Assembly (NCBI GenBank): GCA_030123765.1
Contig: JASJXX010000005.1
Coordinates: 1-60,637 of the forward strand
Source: Actinomycetota bacterium
GTDB lineage: Bacteria; Actinomycetota; Acidimicrobiia; Spongiisociales; UBA5794
Reading direction: 5' to 3'
Length of the DNA: 60,637 nt
Every line of letters starts with the position of its first letter. Within the stretch, counting starts at the first letter, position 1. A program made the position numbers and the translations under genes. The notes beneath the pieces were generated by a model. That model was given only the letters and a program-made list of their open reading frames with translations. It was not told where the DNA came from and did no database searches. This document shows positions 25,781-34,557 of this stretch, piece after piece.

Positions 25781-26602
25781 CTAGTGCTTCGCTCCGTCTT
25801 CGTGGATTGCTTCGACGTGAATGGAGCGACCCTGGTGCAGGTGAAGCCCGTCGGTGGTCTGATGAGCCGGATCGTCGAGGAAGATCTGCTCTCCCTCCAT
25901 GTGCAGGAGTGCAGGCCCGTACGCCTCTCGCAAGTTAGGGGCTGTCAGCACGCTCTTGGGAGTGCCCGAAGCAATGACACGACCCGCTACGAGGATCACA
26001 TGGTCCGCGATCCGCGCCTCCGCGAGGTCGTGTGTGCTCATTACGATCGTTCGGCCGCGCCGCTGCTCGTCGTGGATGACGTCGTCGATGGCTTGAGCTG
26101 AGGGGAGGTCGAGGCCCGTCAGCGGCTCGTCGAGGAGGAGTATGTCATGGTCCTGGGCGAGCCCTTGCGCTACGAAGACGCGTTGGCGCTGTCCGCCGGA
26201 GAGCTCGCTGAGGTGTCGCATCGCGAGGTTCATGATCGACATGCGCTCCATTGCCTGATCGACCATCTCAGTGTCAGCCTCGGTGAGGCGCGTAAAGTCT
26301 CCTGCGCTTGCGTAGCGAGCCATGGAGACGACTTCGCGCACGGTGATAGGGAGCGCGTCGTTCACCTTCGTCGTCTGAAGCACAAGCGCCACGCGGCGGC
26401 GGGTCGCTGCCTGGTACACGGTGAGGGAGCCCGATGAAGGTTCGATCAGGCCGGCGATCCCATTGAGGATGGTGGACTTGCCTGATCCGTTCGGGCCGAT
26501 GAGTGCAGTGATCGCAGCTTCGGGCACAGTGAAGGAGGATGCTGCAATCGCGAGATGGGATCCGTATCGGAACTCAACATCAAGCGCTTCGATCGCAGAC
26601 AT
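25781..26602 (-). CDS. Metal-type ABC transporter ATP-binding protein (ZnuC/MntB-like)
   Basis: 273 residues. Walker A GPNGSGKST, Q-loop LVLQTTKV, signature LSGGQRQR, Walker B ILLLDEPLTGLD and the H-loop STHDL are all intact. The C-terminus is histidine-rich (HLHQGRSIHVEAIH), common in zinc and manganese importers. The permease and the binding protein are not next to it: upstream is a divergent gene and downstream is the Fur-family regulator, so partners must be elsewhere. The ATG at 26602 is just before the first conserved strand. Confidence 0.87.
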   Translation of the reverse strand: MSAIEALDVEFRYGSHLAIAASSFTVPEAAITALIGPNGSGKSTILNGIAGLIEPSSGSLTVYQAATRRRVALVLQTTKVNDALPITVREVVSMARYASAGDFTRLTEADTEMVDQAMERMSIMNLAMRHLSELSGGQRQRVFVAQGLAQDHDILLLDEPLTGLDLPSAQAIDDVIHDEQRRGRTIVMSTHDLAEARIADHVILVAGRVIASGTPKSVLTAPNLREAYGPALLHMEGEQIFLDDPAHQTTDGLHLHQGRSIHVEAIHEDGAKH

Positions 26603-26685
26603 GGAATGGAACGTAGTACGGCGGGGGCAGTACGGGTGATCCCCTTCCCAATGCTCAGCGCGGTCGAACCATGTATCTTGTGTCC

Positions 26686-27555
26686 ATGGAGCTCTACGCA
26701 CGTGTGAACATTCTCGATGGACGGGCCGTCCGGCTTCCGCACGGTGACGTCCGTGACGCGATCGCGTTGGATGACAGTCCGGTGAACCGCGCAAGGGACT
26801 GGGTGGCGAAGGGCGCGGATCTTCTGCACATCGTTGACCTGGATGCTGCCGCGTACGGTGATTACAAGAACCGTGATCTGATCGCCGACATCATCAAAGC
26901 TGTCGATGTCCCGGTCCAGGTCGGTGGCGGCATCAGGTCTCAGGGCGAGGTCGAGCGCGTCCTCGGTATGGGCGCGTGGCGTATCGTGATCGGAACCCTC
27001 GCGATCATCGATCAGGTACTCTTCTGGGAGCTCAACCGGCGACATCCGAATCAGATCGTCGTCTCTCTCGATGTGCGGCCCGACCTCGAGATCTCGATCA
27101 AAGGCTGGACCGAGCGGACCGGTGATTATCTGGAGGAGACGCTCATCAACCTGTCATCGGGTGGAGCAGCGGGCTTCATGATCTCCGAGGTCGGCAGGGA
27201 CGCTCTTGTTGAGCCACCGAACTTCGACGCGTTGAAGCTGGCGGTATCTCTCGTCGACGAGCCTGTCATAGCTGCGGGTGGTGTTCGTGGTCTTGACGAC
27301 GTAGCGACGCTGATGAACGTCGAGTCGGAGGGGAAGAAGCTCGCCGGCCTCGTAGTGGGCCGCGAGGTGACCGCTGGTCGGTTCACGGTAGAAGAAGTGG
27401 TGAGCGCTCTCGCTTCTGATGGGCGGATCCGCGGTCCATGGACCCGGGCTGACCTGGATGCCGCAGTCGCGAGCTATCGCGACGTAGTCTCTGACCCGAT
27501 CGACGCCGACACGGTAACGGTGTTCGTCGAGTGGCTCGCCTCGGGCGGAGCCTGA
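26686..27555 (+). CDS. HisA-like (betaalpha)8-barrel protein with altered catalytic residue
   Basis: 289 residues. Clearly of the HisA/HisF phosphate-binding barrel family: LDGRAVRL, HIVDLDAA, VPVQVGGGIRS, SLDVRP, VIAAGGVRGLDD and GLVVGREV. HisA isomerises ProFAR in histidine synthesis using Asp8 and Asp127 as general acid/base pair (T. maritima numbering). Here position 8 is Asn, Asp129 is kept, Thr164 becomes Ser167, and the second phosphate loop reads RDALV rather than KDGT. About 45 extra residues follow the barrel. It is not near other his genes. A paralogue with another role is likely; plain hisA is possible. Confidence 0.75.
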   Translation: MELYARVNILDGRAVRLPHGDVRDAIALDDSPVNRARDWVAKGADLLHIVDLDAAAYGDYKNRDLIADIIKAVDVPVQVGGGIRSQGEVERVLGMGAWRIVIGTLAIIDQVLFWELNRRHPNQIVVSLDVRPDLEISIKGWTERTGDYLEETLINLSSGGAAGFMISEVGRDALVEPPNFDALKLAVSLVDEPVIAAGGVRGLDDVATLMNVESEGKKLAGLVVGREVTAGRFTVEEVVSALASDGRIRGPWTRADLDAAVASYRDVVSDPIDADTVTVFVEWLASGGA

Positions 27556-27644
27556 GACCCCCCTGTTCTCGGGTCGGGGCTGGCTACATCCCGCGGATTC
27601 GCGTGCTGCAAGCTCGACTAGATTTCTTGTGAGAGGTGATGACC

Positions 27645-27980
27645 ATGAAATCGTTGTTCAAATTTGTGTTCCTGCTCTTCCTCGCGGGCCTCGCCGCCAT
27701 GGCAGTTGCCTCGATCGTTGCGAACAAGAGACTCGAGACAATGTCAGAGGAGGAGATCCGCGCATACCTCGACGCGAAGCTCGGTGACAAGATCGGAGAT
27801 GGGCAGCTCGCGAAGATTCAGGACGCGGTCATCGGTCGTGTTCATGGGAAGAGGCCTTCGGCAGATCACTACATTCAGGATGTCGAAGAGGCTGTAGACG
27901 AGCTCAGGGATGTTGCTGAGGCCGCTACCGATTCCCCCGACGCTGTCGATGAGAATTCAGACAAGGGGCCTACGGAGTAG
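27645..27980 (+). CDS. Membrane-anchored hypothetical protein
   Basis: 111 residues: an N-terminal membrane helix (5-25) and a charged, probably helical soluble tail with acidic end. The ATG at 27645 has GAGAGG eight bases upstream; upstream ATG/GTG codons (27636, 27639) are less well placed. The C-terminal 11 bases overlap the convergent rarD. No family recognised. Confidence 0.65.
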   Translation: MKSLFKFVFLLFLAGLAAMAVASIVANKRLETMSEEEIRAYLDAKLGDKIGDGQLAKIQDAVIGRVHGKRPSADHYIQDVEEAVDELRDVAEAATDSPDAVDENSDKGPTE

Positions 27981-28893
27981 CGGCGTCTGCTCTCAGGTTC
28001 TGATGCTTGTTGCGTGATGCCCGACGCTGGTCATAGCCGAAGATCGCCAGTGCGACCCACACGGTGACGAATGCGAACGATTCGATGCTTGTCATCGACT
28101 CCCCGAACACTGCCACGCCGATCATCAGCTGAAGCGTTGGCGCGATGTACTGCAAGAAGCCGACCACCGAGAGCGGGATACGTTTCGCAGCTGCTCCGAA
28201 GAGGAGTAGCGGGATCACCGTGACGAGCCCCGCAGTGAGCAAGAACAGGGTTATCGCTGGCGTAGACCCGAACGTCGCGCCTGTCATCCGTGTCAGGAAC
28301 AGCAGCGCTGCCACGGCGGGCACGAACATCACGAGTGTCTCGCCGAACAAGGACACGAGAGGCGCGGGCGTTACGTCCTGTTTCTTGAGGAGGCCGTAGA
28401 AGCCGAACGAGAAGGCGAGCGTGAGCGAGATCCATGGGGGGACTCCTGCGAGGACACCCATCGCGATGACTCCGAAGGCTGCGACTCCCACTGCGGTCCA
28501 CTGCAGTGGGCGGAGCTTCTCGTTGAGGACGAACACTCCGAGAGCCACCGACACGAGCGGGTTGATGAAGTAGCCGAGGGAGACCTCGATGATGTGCCCG
28601 TTCGTCACAGCCCACACGAATACGCTCCAGTTGAGCGCAAGCAGAGACGCCGCCGTAAGGGTGGCGAGTCTCGGCCTCCACGCGGAGTAGCCGCTCGCGA
28701 ACACCGGCCACTCGCGACGCAGCGTGATGACGATGGCCAGGATCGGCACCGACCAGATGATCCTGTGCAGCAGCATCACAGCGGCGTCGATCGCCACGAG
28801 ATTCCAGAACAATGGCGTGAGACCCCAGAACAGGTACGCAGCGACTCCGAACCAGACCCCTTGTCGATGCTGCAATCTGTCTCCCACTGTCAC
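27970..28893 (-). CDS. rarD: EamA-family transporter, RarD type
   Basis: 307 residues with about ten membrane helices in two EamA halves. The RarD-type features GVWFGVAAYLFWGLTPLFW, HRIIWS, NWSVFVWAVTNGHIIEVSLGYFINPL and SLSYFGFYGLLKK-like region are present. Drug/metabolite exporter superfamily; substrate unknown. It starts at GTG 28893. Confidence 0.9.
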   Translation of the reverse strand: MTVGDRLQHRQGVWFGVAAYLFWGLTPLFWNLVAIDAAVMLLHRIIWSVPILAIVITLRREWPVFASGYSAWRPRLATLTAASLLALNWSVFVWAVTNGHIIEVSLGYFINPLVSVALGVFVLNEKLRPLQWTAVGVAAFGVIAMGVLAGVPPWISLTLAFSFGFYGLLKKQDVTPAPLVSLFGETLVMFVPAVAALLFLTRMTGATFGSTPAITLFLLTAGLVTVIPLLLFGAAAKRIPLSVVGFLQYIAPTLQLMIGVAVFGESMTSIESFAFVTVWVALAIFGYDQRRASRNKHQNLRADAATP

Positions 28894-29002
28894 GGCAGAC
28901 CAGTCTGGCAGCTTTCGGGTGCACGGATGTACGAGCGTCAGGATCTGTCATTCGGCGCCCGACACCAGCATTTATGTCACCGGGTCCCGATACGGTGCAT
29001 AC

Positions 29003-29482
29003 ATGTTCACCGCACTCGCTCCTCGCCCGATCGCTGAAGGCCCGAGGCGTCGCCACGATGCAAGGGTAAACCGGTTCTCCCTCGAGGCCGTGCTTCTCAC
29101 GGAGCTCGACGGCCTCGCTGTCGATGACCATCAGGCCCGGTACGTCGTTGAGGCGGTGTGTGGAGGCTTCTCAGTGGAGGTTCCAAGGATGCGGTTCCAC
29201 GCGAGGCGCTCCCCGTACACGGGTGCCACGGAGCAGCCCAGGTGGCTGCTCGTGGAGCTACACGGCATCGAAGATGTCAGACGCATCGAGGAGCGTCGCG
29301 GTAGCTCTCTTCCACTCAAGGGCGCGATTCGTCTGGGCAGGGTGACGACGCTCATGACGGTGGCCCACGAGCTCGGGCATCATCTCGTGTTCTGCCTTGA
29401 TCGGCCGCGGACACCCGGCCACGGGAAGCGGTGGGTGCAGCGATTCGATGAGGCGGCGAGAGCTATCCGGCGGATTCTGTAG
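29003..29482 (+). CDS. SprT-like zinc metallopeptidase
   Basis: 159 residues. HELGHH in VAHELGHHLV gives the HExxH zinc site, and PGHGKRW about 16 residues later supplies the third ligand in the place used by SprT-like proteins (HGxxW). Such proteins are linked to DNA-protein crosslink repair or are uncharacterised. The zinc ribbon often found at the C-terminus of SprT is absent. The ATG at 29003 is the first good start; no ribosome site is obvious. Confidence 0.65.
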   Translation: MFTALAPRPIAEGPRRRHDARVNRFSLEAVLLTELDGLAVDDHQARYVVEAVCGGFSVEVPRMRFHARRSPYTGATEQPRWLLVELHGIEDVRRIEERRGSSLPLKGAIRLGRVTTLMTVAHELGHHLVFCLDRPRTPGHGKRWVQRFDEAARAIRRIL

Positions 29483-29523
29483 CGGGCGGGTCGAGCCGCT
29501 TGAATCGAGGGGTGCGACGCTCC

Positions 29524-29570
29524 TACTCTGGGTGTGCGAGAAGAGAATACTCTGGGTTGCGAAAAGAGAG
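29524..29570 (+). repeat. Imperfect tandem repeat before a membrane protein gene
   Basis: Two adjacent copies of 24 and 23 bases, both starting TACTCTGGGT and ending in a purine run (AAGAGA). They end ten bases before the ATG of the next gene, so the second copy provides its ribosome site. Confidence 0.6.
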
Positions 29571-29579
29571 GAAGACTGT

Positions 29580-30095
29580 ATGCATCATGGGCGACTGGTA
29601 ACTGTCGTGGGATCTGTACTAGCGATTATCGGGCTTGGACTGAAGTCGGCGAGCTCCACAGGGGAGGCTCTGCTACCGAACTTGAGCGCAGCGATCCCCA
29701 CGTTCCCGGCCGGTTTTGATCCGGCCTTTACCGCACTTTGGAATGAGAACGCCCCGGCAGCAGGCATCTTCGTGATCGCCCTCGCCGCGGTGGTTGGCGT
29801 CTCACTGATGCCGAGCATCAAGGAAGCGCTCTCACGCATGAACGCACTGGTAGTGACCGTGCTCGGTGTCGTCATGATGGTGATCGGCGGCATCGCGCTC
29901 ACGAGAGCTATCGACGATGCCGCGGCGTTGACCCGCGGGTTTGCTGAGGCAGCGGCGGCAGGGTTGATCCCCGCCGCCCACACGGTGTCTGCGGGCTGGG
30001 GTTGGTACCTGCTGGCGATCGGCGGCGTATTCGCGGCGATCGGCGGCGTGCTGCAGCTGATGTCCCGACCTGGCGAGAACGCTCTCTCGGACTGA
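29580..30095 (+). CDS. Multi-helix membrane protein, function unknown
   Basis: 171 residues with four hydrophobic segments (about 5-20, 60-77, 90-110, 140-163). The ATG at 29580 has GAGAGGAAG upstream. No motif recognised. It is followed by a long stem-loop. Confidence 0.65.
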   Translation: MHHGRLVTVVGSVLAIIGLGLKSASSTGEALLPNLSAAIPTFPAGFDPAFTALWNENAPAAGIFVIALAAVVGVSLMPSIKEALSRMNALVVTVLGVVMMVIGGIALTRAIDDAAALTRGFAEAAAAGLIPAAHTVSAGWGWYLLAIGGVFAAIGGVLQLMSRPGENALSD

Positions 30096-30105
30096 TCCAC
30101 ACGAT

Positions 30106-30153
30106 AGTTCGGCGTTGATTCTCACCGTATCTGGTGAGAACCAACGCCGAACT
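30106..30153. terminator. Strong bidirectional terminator-like stem-loop
   Basis: A 21-bp stem (agttcggcgttg-a-ttctcacc and its complement) with one mismatch and a six-base gtatct loop, filling the gap between two convergent genes. Confidence 0.7.
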
Positions 30154-30157
30154 CGCG

Positions 30158-30592
30158 TTACAGGGGATGTTCGACGCGGAACACCGGGTGTGACCCGGCG
30201 ACCGAGGTGAAGTCTGTCACCGTCGGTTCCGGGGCGAGATCGAAGTACGCCGCTACGTACTTGCGGTTCTCGTGGTAGTACCTCGCCAGTACCCTGCCTG
30301 CCTCTTCACCGTGGATCTCAACCGCCCTGACGCGGCTCGTGGTGCTTCCGCGTGCCAGGGTGGCTCGGTCGGTGGCACGTAGGTTCAACACCCAGCTCAC
30401 GTCACCGTACGGTGCAACGAGGTAGTCGACGTTCTCAATAGTCACGGGGGTGATCATCACGTCGCGCCGCTCCCCCGTCCTTCTGCCCATCGTTGTGAGT
30501 CTCCAAGCGGGCCCTCTGCCGTACCTGGCTAGAAGACGCACGACCCGGTTCTCAAAAGTTTTGCGCAGGGTGAGCCTGTACCGTTTTGTCAT
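30158..30592 (-). CDS. Nitroreductase/deazaflavin-dependent oxidoreductase family protein (Ddn-like)
   Basis: 144 residues matching the F420-dependent split-barrel family related to mycobacterial Ddn: GPAWRLTTMGRRTGERRDVMITPV, YLVAPYGDVSWVLNLRA and the C-terminal HPVFRVE. Members use reduced coenzyme F420 to reduce quinones or other acceptors. Supports an F420-making actinobacterial host. Confidence 0.87.
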   Translation of the reverse strand: MTKRYRLTLRKTFENRVVRLLARYGRGPAWRLTTMGRRTGERRDVMITPVTIENVDYLVAPYGDVSWVLNLRATDRATLARGSTTSRVRAVEIHGEEAGRVLARYYHENRKYVAAYFDLAPEPTVTDFTSVAGSHPVFRVEHPL

Positions 30593-30624
30593 GTGCCTGA
30601 CCCTACACGCGAGGTCAAGGTCCG

Positions 30625-32592
30625 CTACCAGATGTCGGCCCGGACATTGCGCGAGCGCATGGCAGGGGAGTCTTCATCGATCTCGAATGCGTTGGCGAAT
30701 ATATCGAGATTGCTCAACGGGCCGATGCACCTGAAGTGACTCGGCGAGTGAGGGTCTGAGTTCACGAGGAGGCGGATGTACTCATCTGTGTAGTTCTGGC
30801 GCCAAGCTCTGGCGTACGAAAGGAAGAACCGTTGCTCGGGAGTCAACCCGCCGACATCCGCGCGGGCGCCCGCATCGAGAGCGGTCTGTAGGGCTGCATA
30901 CGCCACCTTGATCCCGCCGAGATCTGCGATGTTCTCCCCGAGAGTCAGCTCGCCGTTGACGTTGAGACCACTCTCGATCTCATACGAGTTGAACTGTTCT
31001 ACGACGACCTCAGCTCTCGCCTCGAACTCGGAGCGGTCCTCTTCACTCCACCAATCGCGCATCTGGCCAGAGGCATCGAACTTGGAACCCTGATCGTCGA
31101 AGCCGTGGGTTATCTCGTGTCCGATCACGGAACCTATGGCGCCGAAGTTGACGGCGTCATCGGCGTCGATGGTGAAGAACGGCGCCTGGAGGATTCCCGC
31201 AGGGAAGACGATCTCATTGCGGAGAGGATGGTAATAAGCGTTGACCACGTGGGGCGCCATCGACCACTCGTGCGGGTCCACCGGCTCGCCGAGCTTGCTG
31301 ATCTGACGCTCAAACTCGAAACGTGCCGCGGCCATCCGGTTCGAGAGCCAGTGGTCAGGATCGATGCTCAACGCGGTGTAGTCGCGCCATTCGTCCGGGT
31401 ATCCGATCTTGTATCCGAACCCGTCGAGCTTGGCGAGAGCTTCCTGTTTGGTTGCTTCACTCATCCACGTGATCGCCTCGATTCGCTTCTGCATGGCTTC
31501 GAGGAGGTAATCAACGAGTTCTTCCATTCGCTGCTTCGCCTCAGGCGGGAAGTTCTCCGCGACGTACAGCTGGGAGATGAGCTGGCCGATGTCTTCTGTA
31601 CCTGCACCGAGGACGCGCCTCCAGCGGTCCTTCTGAATCTGTTGTCCGGCGAGTGTGCGGCCGTAGAACTCGAAGGCTTCAGTTGCGAAGACCTCTGGAA
31701 GACTCGAAGCGGCAGAGCGGAGCAGATGCCATGCAAAATAGGCCTTCCAGTCCTCGATCGGTGTCTCGGTGAGCAGGACATCGAGAGTCGGGTAGAAGCG
31801 CACGTTGTCGATGTTGATGCTCTCCTCGTCGGACGCTCCGATTGCTTCGAGATAGGCGGTCAGGTTGAGTTGCGGCATCAACGCCGCTACGGCCTCTCGC
31901 TCCGTTTTGTTGGTGATGAGGTCCACATCGCGCATCTGGACGTTGGTGTAGGAGGCTTCGGCGATGGCTGTCTCGATCGTGACGACGATGCTCGCCGCCG
32001 AAGCTTCGTTCTTGAATCCGGCGAGTCGAAACATCGCCTCGATGTGATCGCCGTAGGCCTTGAGCAGGGCCGCGGATGTTGCGTCTTCTCTCAGGTAGTA
32101 GTCGCGGTCGGGGAGTCCGAGTCCTCCCTGGCCCAGGTAGAGCAGGTTCGCTGTCGGATCTTCAAAGTCCGGCATCACGCTTGCAGCAAACAGCACGCCG
32201 ACGCCCACACGGTGTAGGTCTGCCGTGAGCGGTTGCAGGTCGTCAAGCGAATCGAGCGAATCGATGCGGTCGAGCCAGGGTTGGATGGGGGAGAGCCCGA
32301 GCGATTCGATACGTTCGGTGTTCATACCTGATTGGTAGTGGTCACCTACCTTCTGGTCATTCGATCCGGTCTGCGCATTGGCGGCCGCAGCCCTCTTGAG
32401 AAGGTCTCGCAGGATCACTTCGTTGCGTACGTGGACCTCGTGTGCGGAGCCCCACGCGCCGTACTCGGGCGGAACCGGATTTGCATCAAGCCAACCGCCG
32501 TTCGCGAATCGGTAGAAGTCTTCGTCGGGAGAGACGGAAGGGTCGCTGTCCTCTACCTTGAAGACAGGGTCGTCTGGGGAGATTCGAATCAC
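30625..32592 (-). CDS. M13-family metallopeptidase (neprilysin/PepO-like)
   Basis: 655 residues. SPDEDFYRFANGGWL opens the family domain; VIGHEITHGFDDQG holds the zinc HExxH and ENIADLGG the third ligand Glu and supporting Asp. A normal M13 ends with the CxxW motif; here the end reads RADIW without the cysteine. No signal peptide is seen, so a cytoplasmic PepO-like oligopeptidase is likely. The GTG at 32592 has AGGAG eight bases upstream; a GTG at 32625 has none. Confidence 0.9.
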   Translation of the reverse strand: MIRISPDDPVFKVEDSDPSVSPDEDFYRFANGGWLDANPVPPEYGAWGSAHEVHVRNEVILRDLLKRAAAANAQTGSNDQKVGDHYQSGMNTERIESLGLSPIQPWLDRIDSLDSLDDLQPLTADLHRVGVGVLFAASVMPDFEDPTANLLYLGQGGLGLPDRDYYLREDATSAALLKAYGDHIEAMFRLAGFKNEASAASIVVTIETAIAEASYTNVQMRDVDLITNKTEREAVAALMPQLNLTAYLEAIGASDEESINIDNVRFYPTLDVLLTETPIEDWKAYFAWHLLRSAASSLPEVFATEAFEFYGRTLAGQQIQKDRWRRVLGAGTEDIGQLISQLYVAENFPPEAKQRMEELVDYLLEAMQKRIEAITWMSEATKQEALAKLDGFGYKIGYPDEWRDYTALSIDPDHWLSNRMAAARFEFERQISKLGEPVDPHEWSMAPHVVNAYYHPLRNEIVFPAGILQAPFFTIDADDAVNFGAIGSVIGHEITHGFDDQGSKFDASGQMRDWWSEEDRSEFEARAEVVVEQFNSYEIESGLNVNGELTLGENIADLGGIKVAYAALQTALDAGARADVGGLTPEQRFFLSYARAWRQNYTDEYIRLLVNSDPHSPSHFRCIGPLSNLDIFANAFEIDEDSPAMRSRNVRADIW

Positions 32593-32753
32593 GGGTGGTG
32601 CTCCTGAAGGGTTGGTTGTGCGCACGTTAGCCAGGGATCACCGGCATCAGGCCCTGTTTCTGCTCCATCCCTGAGTCGGCATCGAGGACGCCGCTACCCG
32701 GCTCATGGACAGTGGACCGTCATCTTGAAGTCGCGCACTTATGCACTCAGGAT

Positions 32754-32781
32754 TTGCCGTGGAGCGGGGTGGCGATAAGCT
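32754..32781 (+). promoter_or_regulatory. Candidate promoter of the malic enzyme gene
   Basis: TTGCCG at 32754-32759 and TAAGCT at 32776-32781 with a 16-base spacer, 48 nt before the ATG, in the divergent gap between the M13 peptidase and the malic enzyme. A weak match to a housekeeping promoter. Confidence 0.3.
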
Positions 32782-32829
32782 GCGGGGTGAACGCACCGGC
32801 GGTCCGTGTGTCAGAAAGGCGGGGTTCGG

Positions 32830-34536
32830 ATGAGCTTCACGTCGCTTGTGGATCTTGAGTCCGGGGAGCGATATCTCCCCGTCGCGAAGCACGGTGAGTC
32901 GCTCCTCAACGACGGATTCTTGAACAAGGGAGACGCGTTCTCGCGAGATGAGCGAACCATGTTCGGTCTGTGCGGGATGCTCCCCGATCACGTCGCGTCG
33001 ATCGATGAGCAGCTTCTGCGGGTCCGCGTGCAGTACGACTCGAAAGCAGACGACATTGACAAGAACGTGTACCTCAACGCGCTGATGGACCGTAACGAGA
33101 CGCTTTTCTACCGATTTGTCGAGGAGAACCTCGAAGAGGTCGTGCCTGTGATCTACACCCCGGTGGTGGCCAAAGTCTGTTCTCACTGGAGTCGCATCTA
33201 TCGAACTGCTCGTGGCCTCTACATCACGCCGAGGGATCGTGGCCGTATTGCGGAGCTCCTGCTCGCACGCCCTGTCAAGGAGCCACCTGTGATCGTCGTG
33301 ACGGACAACGAGCGCATCCTCGGCATCGGGGACCAGGGGGCGGGGGGTATGGGGATACCGATCGGAAAGCTCGCGCTCTACACCGCGGCGGCCGGAATCC
33401 ATCCCGCGAGGTGCATCCCCATCTCCATCGATGTCGGGACGAACAACAGTGAGCTTCTCGAAGACCCGCTGTACGTCGGCTACCGCGAGCCCCGGCTTCG
33501 CGGCCAGGAGTATGACGATCTCATCGACGAGTTTGTCGACGCTGTCCGCACGGTGTTCCCCGACGCCCTGTTGCAGTGGGAGGACTTTGCGAACGTGACG
33601 AGCTTCAAGAACCTTGAACGGCATCGAAGCCGGATTGCGTCGTTCAACGACGACATTCAGGGAACGGCGGCCATGGTAGTGGGGGGCCTCATCGCGGCGA
33701 CCGGGTCGAGCGAGGCCGAAGCCACCGATCACAGGGTCGTGATTGCAGGCGCAGGCTCAGCCGGGTACGGGATCCGCGAGCAGATCATCCGCGCGATGGT
33801 CGACGTTGGTCTCAGCGTCGACGACGCCCGGTGCCAGATCTACGTGCTCGACAGCCGCGGGCTCCTCGTGTCAAACCGCAGCACACTCTCGGAGGTCAAG
33901 CGGGAGATGGCGACAGCGGTCGGCGTAGTCGCTCGTTGGAGCAACACGGAGAGTCCGCCGAGCCTCCTTGACGTCATCATGCACGTTGCCCCGACCGTCC
34001 TGATCGGTGTGAGTGGCACGGCCGGGCTGTTCACGGAAGAAGTCATCACTGCAATGGGGAAGAACTGCGAGCGGCCAATCGTGATGCCGTTGTCGAACCC
34101 GACGAACTACACCGAGGTCACACCGTCGAACGTGATGAAGTGGACCGAGGGCAGAGCGATCGTCGCGACGGGAAGCCCGTTCGCCCCTGTTACCCACGGT
34201 GGCAGGATCCACCGCATCGGGCAAGCAAACAATGTGTTCATCTTTCCCGGGATGGGCCTTGGCGTGATCACCGTGAGGGCGCGGGAAGTGACGGACGAGA
34301 TGTTCCTCTCCGCGGCACGGGCGCTTGCCGAGTGCACCGGCCCCGATCTGGTTGCCCAAGGTCAGCTCTTCCCGAACATCTCGGATGTTCGCGAGGTCTC
34401 GCGGATGGTCGCCATTGCCGTGGCACGCAAGGCAATCGAGCAGGGTGTTGCCGATCCCGTCAGCGATCTTGAGGCGATGATCGGCGACGAGATGTGGGCT
34501 CCGGAGTATCTGCCGTACCGGTTAGCGGGTGTCTGA
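32830..34536 (+). CDS. NAD-dependent malic enzyme (malate dehydrogenase, oxaloacetate-decarboxylating)
   Basis: 568 residues, the length of large bacterial/eukaryotic-type malic enzymes. It converts malate to pyruvate with CO2 release. YTPVVAKVC, RGLYITPRDRG, GIGDQGAGGMGIPIGK, FNDDIQGTAA, AGAGSAGYGI and the PLSNPTNYTE segment are in order. The catalytic Tyr and Lys of the family fall in the first and second of these. The ATG at 32830 follows AAGGCGGGG. Genes on both sides are convergent or divergent, so it is monocistronic. Confidence 0.93.
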   Translation: MSFTSLVDLESGERYLPVAKHGESLLNDGFLNKGDAFSRDERTMFGLCGMLPDHVASIDEQLLRVRVQYDSKADDIDKNVYLNALMDRNETLFYRFVEENLEEVVPVIYTPVVAKVCSHWSRIYRTARGLYITPRDRGRIAELLLARPVKEPPVIVVTDNERILGIGDQGAGGMGIPIGKLALYTAAAGIHPARCIPISIDVGTNNSELLEDPLYVGYREPRLRGQEYDDLIDEFVDAVRTVFPDALLQWEDFANVTSFKNLERHRSRIASFNDDIQGTAAMVVGGLIAATGSSEAEATDHRVVIAGAGSAGYGIREQIIRAMVDVGLSVDDARCQIYVLDSRGLLVSNRSTLSEVKREMATAVGVVARWSNTESPPSLLDVIMHVAPTVLIGVSGTAGLFTEEVITAMGKNCERPIVMPLSNPTNYTEVTPSNVMKWTEGRAIVATGSPFAPVTHGGRIHRIGQANNVFIFPGMGLGVITVRAREVTDEMFLSAARALAECTGPDLVAQGQLFPNISDVREVSRMVAIAVARKAIEQGVADPVSDLEAMIGDEMWAPEYLPYRLAGV

Positions 34537-34557
34537 GGTCGGAGCGACTGCTCGGTG

